A DNA stretch of 19,415 nucleotides from JBCBKU01 sp038521345 (GTDB lineage: Bacteria; Pseudomonadota; Alphaproteobacteria; Rhodobacterales; Rhodobacteraceae), in NCBI GenBank assembly GCA_038521345.1, contig JBCBKU010000034.1, forward strand, positions 1 to 19,415, read 5' to 3'. The translations under genes and the position numbers were made by a program. The stretch's first letter is position 1, and each line of letters starts with the position of its first letter. The notes under the pieces were generated by a model, which was given only the letters and a program-made list of their open reading frames with translations, made no database searches and was not told the origin of the DNA. Below are positions 1 through 7,303 of this stretch, piece by piece.

Positions 1-142
1 ACCGGCGCTCGCCGTTCCATTGCGCCAGCTGGCCGGTGACAAAGACGAGCCCGCCCTCGATGTGGAACGGGACGTAATTCGCCCCCGGACTGCTCGGTTC
101 CGGCAGATCGATTCCGAGTTCGGCGAGGCGCGCGTCGCTCAC
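1..142 (-). CDS. RidA family protein (N-terminal part, cut by window edge)
   Basis: The first 47 codons of a RidA (YjgF/YER057c/UK114) family protein; the rest lies beyond position 1. The visible residues run from a GTG start (142-140) through LAELGIDLPEP, ANYVPF and GGLVFVTGQLAQWNG, the usual N-terminal strand pattern of the family. RidA proteins are small cytoplasmic trimers that hydrolyse reactive enamines and imines such as 2-aminoacrylate, made by PLP enzymes including threonine dehydratase of isoleucine synthesis. The GTG start overlaps the ilvB TGA stop by 4 nt (GTGA). A Shine-Dalgarno-like AAAGGTG lies about 9 nt upstream, inside ilvB, so the two genes are probably translationally coupled. 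The catalytic Arg of true RidA would lie outside the window, so enzymatic class cannot be judged. Confidence 0.85.
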   Translation of the reverse strand, partial: MSDARLAELGIDLPEPSSPGANYVPFHIEGGLVFVTGQLAQWNGERR

Positions 143-1905
143 ACCAGTACGGCACCTTTGGAACCGATGGCGTCCTGCGTGGACGCGCCTTCGCCAAGAA
201 GCATTTTGTTGTGGGGCTCGCCCGAGGGGATCATGGGAAAGCAGTTCTCGTGTTTTTCAACAAGACAGTCGAAGATGACCGGGCCGTCATAGTTCAGCAT
301 TTCCATGATGGCGTCATCGAGATCGGCGGGATCCTTGCAGAGGATCCCTTTGGCGCCGAAGGCCTCGGCCAGTTTGACGAAGTCGGGCAGCGCCTCGGAC
401 CAGCTGTGAGAGTAGCGCTCGCCATGGAGCAGTTCCTGCCATTGCCGGACCATGCCCAGACGCTCGTTGTTCAGGATGAACTGTTTGACGGGCAGGCGGT
501 ATTGGATGGCCGTCCCCATCTCTTGCATGTTCATGAGCCACGACGCCTCGCCAGCCACGTTGATCACGAGCGCGTCGGGATGGCCCATCTGGACGCCGAT
601 CGAGGCCGGGAAGCCGTAGCCCATGGTGCCGAGCCCGCCCGAAGTCATCCAGCGGTTCGGATCCTCGAAGCCCAGATACTGGGCGGCCCACATCTGGTGC
701 TGACCCACTTCGGTGCAGATGTACCGGCTCGGGTGGTCCTTGGTGAGCGCTTCGAGCCGGGCCAGCGCATGCTGGGGTTTGATGGTCTTGGCGCCCTTGT
801 CTTGGGTGAATTTCAGGCAATCCACCGCACGCCAGTCCTCAATCTGGCGCCACCACGCGGCCAGACCCTCGCGGTTCACCTTGCGGCCCCGGGATTTCCA
901 GACCAGCAGTACGTCTTCGAGGACATGGGCCACGTCCCCGACGATCGGGACGTCCACGTGAATGACCTTGTTGATCGACGATGGATCGATGTCGATATGG
1001 GCTTTCCGGCTGCCGGGCGAGAAATCTGCGATCCGGCCGGTGATGCGGTCGTCGAACCGGGCGCCGACATTGATCATCAGGTCGCAGCCATGCATGGCAA
1101 GGTTGGCCTCGTAAAGCCCGTGCATGCCCAGCATGCCCAGCCAGTTCTGGCCGGAGGCCGGGTAGGCGCCGAGGCCCATCAATGTCGATGTGATCGGAAA
1201 GCCCGTCGCCGAAACAAGCTCGCGCAGCAGTTGCGAGGCCGCCGGACCCGAATTGATGACGCCCCCGCCGGTGTAGAAGATCGGGCGTTCTGCGGTTTCG
1301 ATCATCTCGACCAGCGCCTCGATCGCCTCGGGATCGCCCTTGAGGCGCGGGCGGTAATGGCTGGTACGGGCCTGCGGCTTCTCGGTATAGGCGCCCGACG
1401 CGAACTGGACGTCCTTCGGGATGTCGACCAGCACCGGTCCGGGACGCCCCGAGGTCGAAACATGGAAGGCCTGATGAATCACGTCCGCCAGCGCGTCGGT
1501 CTCCTTGACCAGCCAGTTATGCTTCGTACAGGGGCGGGTGATGCCAACGGTGTCGGCTTCCTGAAAGGCGTCGGTGCCCACCATGAAGGTCGGAACCTGT
1601 CCCGTGAGCACCACGATTGGAATTGAATCCATCAATGCATCGGTCAGTCCGGTGACAGCGTTCGTCGCGCCGGGGCCCGACGTTACAAGGCAGACACCCG
1701 GCTTGCCGGTGGCGCGGGCATAGCCCTCGGCAGCGTGTACCGCCCCCTGTTCGTGGCGGACGAGGACGTGACGAATGTCGTTCTGCTTGAAGATCTCGTC
1801 GTAGATCGGAAGCACGGCACCGCCCGGATAGCCGAAAATGACTTCGACCCCCTGATCCTTCAGCGCTGTCACGACCATTTCGGCACCGGTCATCGTGCGT
1901 GTCAT
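139..1905 (-). CDS. ilvB: Acetolactate synthase, large (catalytic) subunit
   Basis: A 588-residue ThDP enzyme that condenses pyruvate with pyruvate or 2-oxobutyrate, the first common step of valine, leucine and isoleucine synthesis. Full family length. The N-terminal PYR domain shows GYPGGAVLPIYD and RHEQGAVHAAEGYARATG, with the catalytic Glu at residue 52. The central FAD-binding domain contains GMLGMHG and NVGARFDDR. The C-terminal PP domain has the ThDP/Mg motif, here G452-E453-A454-S455 instead of the usual GDGS/GDAS, ending in N479-N480. Start ATG 1905 has GGAG 8 nt upstream; an in-frame ATG at 1893 is the alternative. The regulatory subunit gene ilvN is not in the window. Immediately downstream comes a RidA-family gene overlapping the stop. 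Expression is very likely set by the leader-peptide attenuator upstream. Confidence 0.96.
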   Translation of the reverse strand: MTRTMTGAEMVVTALKDQGVEVIFGYPGGAVLPIYDEIFKQNDIRHVLVRHEQGAVHAAEGYARATGKPGVCLVTSGPGATNAVTGLTDALMDSIPIVVLTGQVPTFMVGTDAFQEADTVGITRPCTKHNWLVKETDALADVIHQAFHVSTSGRPGPVLVDIPKDVQFASGAYTEKPQARTSHYRPRLKGDPEAIEALVEMIETAERPIFYTGGGVINSGPAASQLLRELVSATGFPITSTLMGLGAYPASGQNWLGMLGMHGLYEANLAMHGCDLMINVGARFDDRITGRIADFSPGSRKAHIDIDPSSINKVIHVDVPIVGDVAHVLEDVLLVWKSRGRKVNREGLAAWWRQIEDWRAVDCLKFTQDKGAKTIKPQHALARLEALTKDHPSRYICTEVGQHQMWAAQYLGFEDPNRWMTSGGLGTMGYGFPASIGVQMGHPDALVINVAGEASWLMNMQEMGTAIQYRLPVKQFILNNERLGMVRQWQELLHGERYSHSWSEALPDFVKLAEAFGAKGILCKDPADLDDAIMEMLNYDGPVIFDCLVEKHENCFPMIPSGEPHNKMLLGEGASTQDAIGSKGAVLV

Positions 1906-1955
1906 CTTTTCGTCTCCGTCCGTCGGCCGTGTCCCGTTGCGGGAGGTTTGGCCAC

Positions 1956-1983
1956 AAAAAAGCCCCCGGTGTCAGTCGGGGGC
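1956..1983 (-). terminator. Intrinsic terminator of the ilvB attenuator
   Basis: On the minus strand, arm GCCCCCG (1983-1977), an 8-nt loop and arm CGGGGGC (1968-1962) are followed by six U residues (1961-1956). It lies about 50 nt before the ilvB start and 27 nt after the leader peptide stop. This is a textbook rho-independent terminator inside a leader. Its 5' arm shares bases with an alternative hairpin, so it fits premature termination control. Confidence 0.9.
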
Positions 1984-2026
1984 GCATGGGATCCTGTTAT
2001 GGAGTACCGTTACCGGCCCATGCGCC
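1981..2026 (-). promoter_or_regulatory. Antiterminator hairpin of the ilvB leader
   Basis: A perfect 10-bp inverted repeat: GGCGCATGGG (minus strand 2026-2017) pairs with CCCATGCGCC (1990-1981) around a 26-nt loop. The first arm is inside the last codons of the leader peptide. The second arm overlaps the terminator's 5' arm by three bases (1981-1983), so both hairpins cannot form fully together. A ribosome stalled at the Leu/Val/Ile codons would leave the first arm open. A ribosome reaching the stop codon would cover it and let the terminator form. Mutually exclusive pairing is seen directly; the control direction is inferred. Confidence 0.78.
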
Positions 2027-2057
2027 ACATTCCTACAATGACTACGAGGTTGTTCAT
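2010..2057 (-). CDS. ilvB leader peptide (branched-chain amino acid sensor)
   Basis: A 15-codon ORF reading MNNLVVIVGMWRMGR and ending in TAA. Residues 4-8 are Leu-Val-Val-Ile-Val, all end products of the pathway whose first enzyme follows. A purine-rich AAAGAGAGA lies about 5-7 nt before the ATG. It sits between a predicted sigma-70 promoter and the terminator/antiterminator hairpins, exactly the layout of amino acid biosynthetic attenuators such as those of enteric ilv operons. Starvation for any of the three amino acids should stall the ribosome here. It is too short for usual gene calling. The peptide itself probably has no function beyond its translation. Confidence 0.85.
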   Translation of the reverse strand: MNNLVVIVGMWRMGR

Positions 2058-2081
2058 CACGTCTCTCTTTCGGTGGGCGAG

Positions 2082-2110
2082 ACATTAGGAGGGCTCAAAA
2101 GGCCCGTCAA
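2082..2110 (-). promoter_or_regulatory. Predicted sigma-70 promoter for the ilvB leader
   Basis: A -35 hexamer TTGACG (2110-2105) and a 17-bp spacer precede the -10 hexamer TAATGT (2087-2082). This puts the start of transcription near 2075, just upstream of the leader peptide's ribosome-binding site. The -35 is near consensus and the -10 matches 3 of 6. Position relative to the attenuator supports the call. Confidence 0.6.
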
Positions 2111-2140
2111 CAGGGATTTGACTTTTCACATATGTCGCGA

Positions 2141-2158
2141 GGCATGATTTCTCATGCC
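2141..2158. repeat. Inverted repeat, possible operator
   Basis: GGCATGA (2141-2147) and TCATGCC (2152-2158) form a perfect 7-bp inverted repeat around TTTC. It lies in the divergent spacer between the ilvB promoter and the MAPEG gene. A possible rightward -35 (TTGACT, 2118-2123) and a small palindrome ACATATGT (2128-2135) are just before it. It could be a binding site for a dimeric regulator of either gene; no known motif is recognised. Confidence 0.35.
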
Positions 2159-2257
2159 GAAAGTTGCGTCTGCTCGAGTGTCCGCGCAATGGGTTGCGGG
2201 AAGGGCGCCCATGGGAGAGGCTCGTCGCGTTCCCCAACAAGGATCGGAGATCTTATC

Positions 2258-2659
2258 TTGGAACCAGCAATTGCGATACCGGTGACGGCGGTCGTGGCCG
2301 CGCTGTCGGGCTTTTGGATCCTGTTTCTGTCGGTCGTTGTGATCCGCGGGCGGTCCGAGGCCGGTGCCTCGCTCGGGCACGGGGACCACCGCCCATTGGA
2401 GCGCAAGATACGCGCTCATGGGAACATGGCGGAGACCGCGCCGATCTTTCTGATCCTACTCGCGGTCTCGGAATTGCAGGGGGCAGGCGCGTGGTGGCTT
2501 GGCGGCGTGGGCGCGGTGTTTCTGGTGGGGCGTCTCGCCCATGGGTGGGCTCTGGCCTTCACACCCGGAAATGTGCCGGGCCGGGTGGGCGGAATGGGTC
2601 TTACTCTGCTGGCGTTGTTGATGGTCTCTGTAGGCGTCCTCGTCCAGGCTGTCACATGA
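2258..2659 (+). CDS. MAPEG family membrane protein
   Basis: A 133-residue integral membrane protein of the MAPEG family (membrane-associated proteins in eicosanoid and glutathione metabolism). Numbering from the TTG start, it has a first membrane helix at about residues 5-28. The family signature R52-A-H54-G-N56-M-A-E59 follows, just before the second helix, and two more hydrophobic helices complete the fold. I chose TTG 2258 because GGAG lies about 9 nt upstream and it gives the usual family length of about 130. The ATG at 2132 would add 42 non-hydrophobic residues unlike the family. Bacterial members of this type are mostly uncharacterised; some are glutathione-dependent transferases or peroxidases. 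It is transcribed divergently from ilvB and ends about 210 bp before the TRAP operon, so no functional link is evident. Confidence 0.85.
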   Translation: MEPAIAIPVTAVVAALSGFWILFLSVVVIRGRSEAGASLGHGDHRPLERKIRAHGNMAETAPIFLILLAVSELQGAGAWWLGGVGAVFLVGRLAHGWALAFTPGNVPGRVGGMGLTLLALLMVSVGVLVQAVT

Positions 2660-2870
2660 CGCCGCTCTTCGTTGCGAAACACAGTGTTCATGCTGGCGCT
2701 AACGGTGCCTGCTGGCCGGAATTTGATCGCTGAATCAGCACCTTCGTTCAAAAAAACGTCACAAAAGCGGAAACTCGCTATTCCCGTCCGGGGGGTTCCC
2801 CGCTAGGTTCCCGATCACGAACCAGATCCGCCCGCCGTAGGGGTGGGCTTTCAGACGGGAGGATAACTGA

Positions 2871-3953
2871 ATGGATCGTCGTTCTTTCCTTAAGAACTCG
2901 GCGCTTGGCGGCTCGGCCGTCGCCGCCACCTCGCTGGCTGCGCCAGCGATTGCGCAAGGCAACCGCACCCTGACGCTCGTCACGACTTGGGGCCGCGGCC
3001 TCGCCGGTGTGCATGATGCAGCTCAGCGCTGCGCCGACACCATCACCGCCATGACGGATGGTGCACTCACAATCGACCTCAAGGCAGCCGGTGAACTTGT
3101 TGGTGCCTTTGAAGTGTTCGACGCCGTGACCGCCGGTCAGGCCGACATCTATCACGGTGCCGACTACTACTGGGTCAACCAGCACCCGGCCTATGCGTTC
3201 TACACCTCCGTTCCGTTCGGGATGACCGCACAGGAACTCGTCAACTGGTACTACCACGATGGCGGCATGGAGTTGCACGACGAACTGAACTCGATCTTCG
3301 GCCTGAAGGGCTTCCTTGCCGGCAACACCGGCGCACAGGCCGGCGGCTGGTTCAAGAACGAGATCACCGGTCCGGAAGACTTCAACGGCCTCAAGTTCCG
3401 CATGCCGGGTCTTGGCGGCGAAGCGCTTGGCAAAATGGGCGCCTCGGTTCAGAACCTGCCGGGTTCGGAAGTGTACCAAGCCCTCGCTTCGGGCGCGATC
3501 GACGGCACCGAGTGGATCGGCCCTTGGGCTGACGAAAAGGCCGGTTTCCAGGAGATCACCAAGGTCTACTACACTGCCGGTTTCCACGAGCCGGGCGCAG
3601 GTCTCTCGTTGGCCATGAACCGTGAAGTCTTCGACAGCCTGTCGCCGGGCCACCAGAAGATCTTCGAAATTGCCGCTGCCGAAGCGCACCAGTGGAACCT
3701 TTCGCAGTTCCTCTCCGAGAATGGTGCCGCGCTCCAGCGTCTTCAGGCCGGTGGCGTGACCGTCAAGGAGTTCCCGGACAGCGTTTGGGACGCCATGGGC
3801 ACAGCCGCTGCCGAAACCCTTGGCCAATACATGGGCGACGACATCTTCAAGCGCACCTACGACAGCGCCATGACCTCGATGAAGGCATCGTCGGGCTGGC
3901 TGACCCGTTCGGAAGGCGTCTACCGCGTTCAGCGTGACCGGATCCTCGGTTAA
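2871..3953 (+). CDS. dctP: TRAP transporter substrate-binding protein, TakP-like (DctP)
   Basis: A 360-residue periplasmic solute receptor of a tripartite ATP-independent transporter. The N terminus MDRRSFLK is a twin-arginine (Tat) signal with a hydrophobic stretch and a likely cut after AIA (residue 28). The mature protein follows the pattern of Rhodobacter TakP, the 2-oxo acid binder. It keeps GNTGAQAGGWF with Q156, FRMPGLGG with R177, and TEWIGP with E214-W215, positions where that group places ligand and metal contacts. A 2-oxo acid or related small organic acid is therefore plausible, but the substrate is inferred only. The start has GGGAGGA about 6 nt upstream. It is the first gene of a dctPQM operon, and a stem-loop follows its stop codon, suggesting more receptor than permease is made. 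A mannitol/chloroaromatic-type substrate cannot be excluded. Confidence 0.93.
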   Translation: MDRRSFLKNSALGGSAVAATSLAAPAIAQGNRTLTLVTTWGRGLAGVHDAAQRCADTITAMTDGALTIDLKAAGELVGAFEVFDAVTAGQADIYHGADYYWVNQHPAYAFYTSVPFGMTAQELVNWYYHDGGMELHDELNSIFGLKGFLAGNTGAQAGGWFKNEITGPEDFNGLKFRMPGLGGEALGKMGASVQNLPGSEVYQALASGAIDGTEWIGPWADEKAGFQEITKVYYTAGFHEPGAGLSLAMNREVFDSLSPGHQKIFEIAAAEAHQWNLSQFLSENGAALQRLQAGGVTVKEFPDSVWDAMGTAAAETLGQYMGDDIFKRTYDSAMTSMKASSGWLTRSEGVYRVQRDRILG

Positions 3954-3971
3954 TCGCACAACGGAAACCAA

Positions 3972-3999
3972 GGACAGGTCCCCGATTGGGGGCCTGTCC
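3972..3999 (+). promoter_or_regulatory. Stem-loop between dctP and dctQ
   Basis: A 12-bp stem (3972-3983 with 3988-3999, one G-U pair) is closed by the tetraloop GATT. It sits 18 nt after the dctP stop and 23 nt before dctQ. There is no T-run after it, so it is not a good intrinsic terminator. In transporter operons such intercistronic hairpins often protect the upstream mRNA from 3' decay and allow more binding protein than permease. That role is inferred here. Confidence 0.75.
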
Positions 4000-4022
4000 C
4001 ACGTCAGGGTGAGGGGAAGTCG

Positions 4023-4925
4023 ATGGACGGGATCGTCTGGTTTTTCACGAATATCGGACTTGCATTCTACAACTTCGGATACGCGATCACCCACCCGCAT
4101 CTTTGGCTGAACTGGTCCGACAAAGAGGCGCTGATGCGCTTCATCTACTTCGGTGGTTCGGTCGAGTTCTTCTTTGTTATCTTCGTGGCATTCCTGATCC
4201 TGACCGGGATTGGCCTCGCGCGGCGCAATTTTATGTGGGGCACGGTGCGTGTCCTGGAAGGCATCGCCAACGGTGTTGGGCGGTTCGCTGCCTGGGCGGG
4301 CCTGATCATGGTGCTGCAGCAGATCCTGATTATCTTCCTGCAGCGAATTTTCCGGGTCTCGGAAATCTCCGTCGGGCCCTTCGGTCAGGTCTTTACCCGC
4401 GACCTCAGCTGGTACTCGGAAGAGCTGAAGCTGTACAACGCGATGATCGTGTGCCTCTGCGTTTCCTACACCTTTGTGCAGGGCGGCCATGTGCGCGTCG
4501 ACCTTGTCTATTCGGCGGTCAAGTTCCGCACGAAGAAGATCATCGACATGTTCGGCGCCCTGTTCTTCATGATGCCGGCCACCATTCTGGTCTGGCTTTA
4601 CGCGTGGTTCTTCATGTGGCGGCACCTTGTGACACCCAAGGTCTCGGCCTCGGACAAGCTGGATCTCCTGATGCGCAAGGCGCAGATCCTGAAATGGAAC
4701 GTTGAAACGATCGGCTTCAGCCCGAACGGCTTTGATGCCTACTTCCTCTTCAAGGTCCTGATTGTTCTCTTCACCGGTCTCGTCTTCCTGCAGGCCATTG
4801 CGGTGCTCTACCGCTCGTATCTCGAATTTCTCGAAGGCCCCGAGGCCGAGGGCAAGAACCTCGACCGGGACCGGCTTGGCGACGAAGAAGCCGAACTGGT
4901 CCACGCCATCGAAGAACACCACTAA
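4023..4925 (+). CDS. dctQ: TRAP transporter small permease (DctQ), extended form
   Basis: The small membrane subunit of the TRAP transporter. It has 300 residues, against about 160-230 in typical DctQ. Hydrophobic segments lie at about residues 45-65, 88-108, 138-153, 176-200 and 240-265. The DctQ signature GGHVRVDLVY is at about 154-163. The extra length is in an N-terminal segment of about 40 residues, a loop at about 200-238, and a charged C-terminal tail (about 270-300) ending in EEHH. Such longer subunits are known in the mannitol/chloroaromatic and TakQ-like branch. GAGGGGAAG precedes the ATG. It is followed after 15 nt by dctM, and the two subunits should form the sodium-coupled membrane complex that accepts substrate from DctP. 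Confidence 0.9.
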   Translation: MDGIVWFFTNIGLAFYNFGYAITHPHLWLNWSDKEALMRFIYFGGSVEFFFVIFVAFLILTGIGLARRNFMWGTVRVLEGIANGVGRFAAWAGLIMVLQQILIIFLQRIFRVSEISVGPFGQVFTRDLSWYSEELKLYNAMIVCLCVSYTFVQGGHVRVDLVYSAVKFRTKKIIDMFGALFFMMPATILVWLYAWFFMWRHLVTPKVSASDKLDLLMRKAQILKWNVETIGFSPNGFDAYFLFKVLIVLFTGLVFLQAIAVLYRSYLEFLEGPEAEGKNLDRDRLGDEEAELVHAIEEHH

Positions 4926-4940
4926 AGGAGCGCACGGGGT

Positions 4941-7298
4941 ATGCTGTTCGGCTTGGACGGGATCGAGATTGGCCTGATCATCGTTTTCTTCTGCCTTTTC
5001 GGCGGGATCATGACCGGGTTTCCGGTGGCCTTCGCCATCGGTGGGTCGGCAGTCATCTCATTTGGGATCATCGCCGCGCTCGATGGGGCGGGGATCCTGA
5101 TCCATCAGGCTATTGACACAAGCTCGACGGAATACGCCGCTCTCATTGCCGAGGGCACGGTTCGAGAGTCGATATCAGTCTTCCGGTACCCGGAGCTTCC
5201 GCGCGTTGAAGAAGCGTTGTTCAAAGGCGGTTGGGAAGAGGCGCTGAACAGGAATATCTCGTTCATCGTCAATCGGATGAACGAGCGTGTGATCGCCGGG
5301 CAATCCATCGAGACACTGCTCGCCGTGCTGATGTTCGTCATGATGGGCATCACGCTTGAGCGTTCGAAGATCGCCAACGACCTTCTTACAACCATGGCAC
5401 GGGTCTTTGGCCCCTTGCCGGGTGGTCTCGCGGTTTCGATCGTCGTTGTGGGCGCGTTTCTGGCCGCCTCGACCGGTATTGTTGGCGCGACCGTGGTGAC
5501 CATGGGCCTGCTGGCACTGCCGACGATGCTGCGGAACAATTATTCGCCGGAACTCTCGACCGGGGTGATCGCGGCCTCGGGGACCCTGGGGCAGATTATT
5601 CCACCGTCGATCGTCATCGTGCTTCTGGGGACGCTGGCGGGGGATCTGTATTCAACCGCGCAGGAAGACCGCGCGCGCCTGTCGGGCTGTTCTGACGCGC
5701 TGACGCTTCTGGGCGAGCCTGCGGTGGTGTCGGTCGGTACCCTGTTCCAGTCGGCGCTTCTGCCCGGCATCCTTCTGGCTGGCCTCTATGCGGCTTATGC
5801 GTTCGGATACGCGCTTTTGAACCCGTCGAAGGCGCCGCCCGTGCTGTCGGAAGAACCGGCCAATGCCGAGATTGTCACGCGGCAGGACGCGCTGACCTGG
5901 TTCGTGGCGGCGCCGGTTCTGATCTTCGGCGCGCTTTTGATCGGGGGCAATCTGGGCCTTGTCGGCAGCCAGTCCATCAATGTGTCGAGCTCGGTTCAGG
6001 ACGCCGTGGCGCCTGAGCTTCGTACGAATGTCTCCCCCGAATGTCAGGCGTCGATGATCGAGATCCACGGCCAGGAGAAGTGGGACCGGTCGGTCGCGCT
6101 GGCGACGGAGCAATCCGCGGCAGGTGTGTCGACCGAGGTGCGGGACCTGACCGACGAAGAGCTCGCGGCCGCAAGGACCGCCGCCGTAGAGACGGCGGCA
6201 CCCATCGGCAATGGCGTTGCGACCATCGTGGTTCTCGGTGCGCTCGTGCTGGTACTGGGCCGCGGGATCGCACCCACGCAAGACCCGATGCCGCTTTTGA
6301 TCGGGGCGGGGGGCATCCTGCTTGCGCTCTTCGTCGACGCGACGATGATCACGCCGCTCACATCGCCCGGTGCGACGTTCCTTTTGATGGCGATACCGGT
6401 TGCGATCCTGATCTATGGCGCGCGCCCCGCGGTGGCGCGGCTCGGGCGCAACGAGTTGATCCGTGTCGTCTTTCCGCCGCTTGTTTTGATTGTCGCGGTG
6501 CTTGGGTCGATCCTTGGCGGGATCACCAACCCGACGCCGGCCGCCGCGCTCGGGGCCGGGGGCGCTATCATGCTGGCCGCCTATCGCCGGCTGGAAGAGC
6601 AGCAGGTATCGGGCCGGATCATCCTGATCGGATCGTTCGCGATTGTCGTGATGATCCTTGTCGGCATCAATTTCGATCTGCGAACCGAGCGGTCGGATAT
6701 CACCATCGCCGACTGGGTTGCGGCCACAGTGGCCAGCGCGGCCTACCACGTTTCGATCTTCGGCATCCTCTATGCGTGCTGGGTGCTCTTGAAGGACGGT
6801 GTTCTGGCGCCGGTTGTGCGCGAGACGGCCAAGGTCACCTCGATGGTCTTCACCATCCTGATCGGATCGCAACTTCTGAACCTTGTCGTGATCTCCTTTG
6901 GCGGCGAGCACTATATCCAGCAATTCCTGCGGAGCTTCGACAGCGAGATCGCGGTCTTCCTGATCGTGATGCTCGTGCTCTTCATCCTCGGCTTCGTGCT
7001 CGACTTCCTCGAGATCATCTACATTGTCGTGCCCATCGTGGGACCGGTGATCTACGGCGGCACGATGGACCCGAAATGGGTGACGATCATGATCGCGGTG
7101 AACCTGCAGACCTCGTTCCTGACGCCGCCCTTCGGCTTCGCGCTGTTCTATCTCAGGGGGGTTGCGCCACCGTCGGTGACGACGGGCCACATCTACCGCG
7201 GCATCATCCCGTTTGTGCTGATCCAGGTCGTGGGGCTGGCGATCTTCTGGGCCTTCCCTGAAATCGTGACGATTGTCCCGGATCTGATCGGCCGCTGA
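4941..7298 (+). CDS. dctM: TRAP transporter large permease (DctM), 785 residues with insertions
   Basis: The large transport subunit of the TRAP system, which carries the substrate and sodium pathway. Typical DctM proteins have about 430 residues; this one has 785. Recognisable DctM parts are GFPVAFAIGGSA (26-37), the LAVLMFVMMGITLERS segment (127-142), GTLGQIIPPSIVIVLLG (214-230), LPGILLAGLYA (274-284), FPPLVLIVAVLGSILGGITNPTPAAALGA (511-539), and a C terminus with FVLDFLEIIYIVVPIVGP and LTPPFGFALFYLRG. Between these are three extra blocks: about residues 55-108, about 236-264, and about 300-505. The last contains a hydrophilic stretch (345-420) plus added membrane segments. There is no frameshift or stop, and the reading frame is continuous. 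AAAGGAG precedes the ATG at normal distance. What the inserts do is unknown. Confidence 0.9.
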   Translation: MLFGLDGIEIGLIIVFFCLFGGIMTGFPVAFAIGGSAVISFGIIAALDGAGILIHQAIDTSSTEYAALIAEGTVRESISVFRYPELPRVEEALFKGGWEEALNRNISFIVNRMNERVIAGQSIETLLAVLMFVMMGITLERSKIANDLLTTMARVFGPLPGGLAVSIVVVGAFLAASTGIVGATVVTMGLLALPTMLRNNYSPELSTGVIAASGTLGQIIPPSIVIVLLGTLAGDLYSTAQEDRARLSGCSDALTLLGEPAVVSVGTLFQSALLPGILLAGLYAAYAFGYALLNPSKAPPVLSEEPANAEIVTRQDALTWFVAAPVLIFGALLIGGNLGLVGSQSINVSSSVQDAVAPELRTNVSPECQASMIEIHGQEKWDRSVALATEQSAAGVSTEVRDLTDEELAAARTAAVETAAPIGNGVATIVVLGALVLVLGRGIAPTQDPMPLLIGAGGILLALFVDATMITPLTSPGATFLLMAIPVAILIYGARPAVARLGRNELIRVVFPPLVLIVAVLGSILGGITNPTPAAALGAGGAIMLAAYRRLEEQQVSGRIILIGSFAIVVMILVGINFDLRTERSDITIADWVAATVASAAYHVSIFGILYACWVLLKDGVLAPVVRETAKVTSMVFTILIGSQLLNLVVISFGGEHYIQQFLRSFDSEIAVFLIVMLVLFILGFVLDFLEIIYIVVPIVGPVIYGGTMDPKWVTIMIAVNLQTSFLTPPFGFALFYLRGVAPPSVTTGHIYRGIIPFVLIQVVGLAIFWAFPEIVTIVPDLIGR

Positions 7299-7303
7299 CG
7301 GTT

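Noticed and set aside
2691..2704. TGCTGGCGCTAACG upstream of dctP as a second CceR-like site
   Set aside because: It matches an ideal palindrome at about 11 of 14 positions, which is near chance level over a window this long, and one half is degenerate.
2778..4922. A 714-codon open frame on the minus strand across dctP and dctQ
   Set aside because: It is antisense to two clearly recognised TRAP genes, has no family resemblance and is rich in His/Asp/Arg as expected from the reverse of GC-biased codons.
5931..6308. CGCTTTTGATCGGGG occurring twice inside dctM
   Set aside because: Both copies encode similar Leu-Leu-Ile-Gly membrane residues; this looks like codon and helix composition rather than a duplication.
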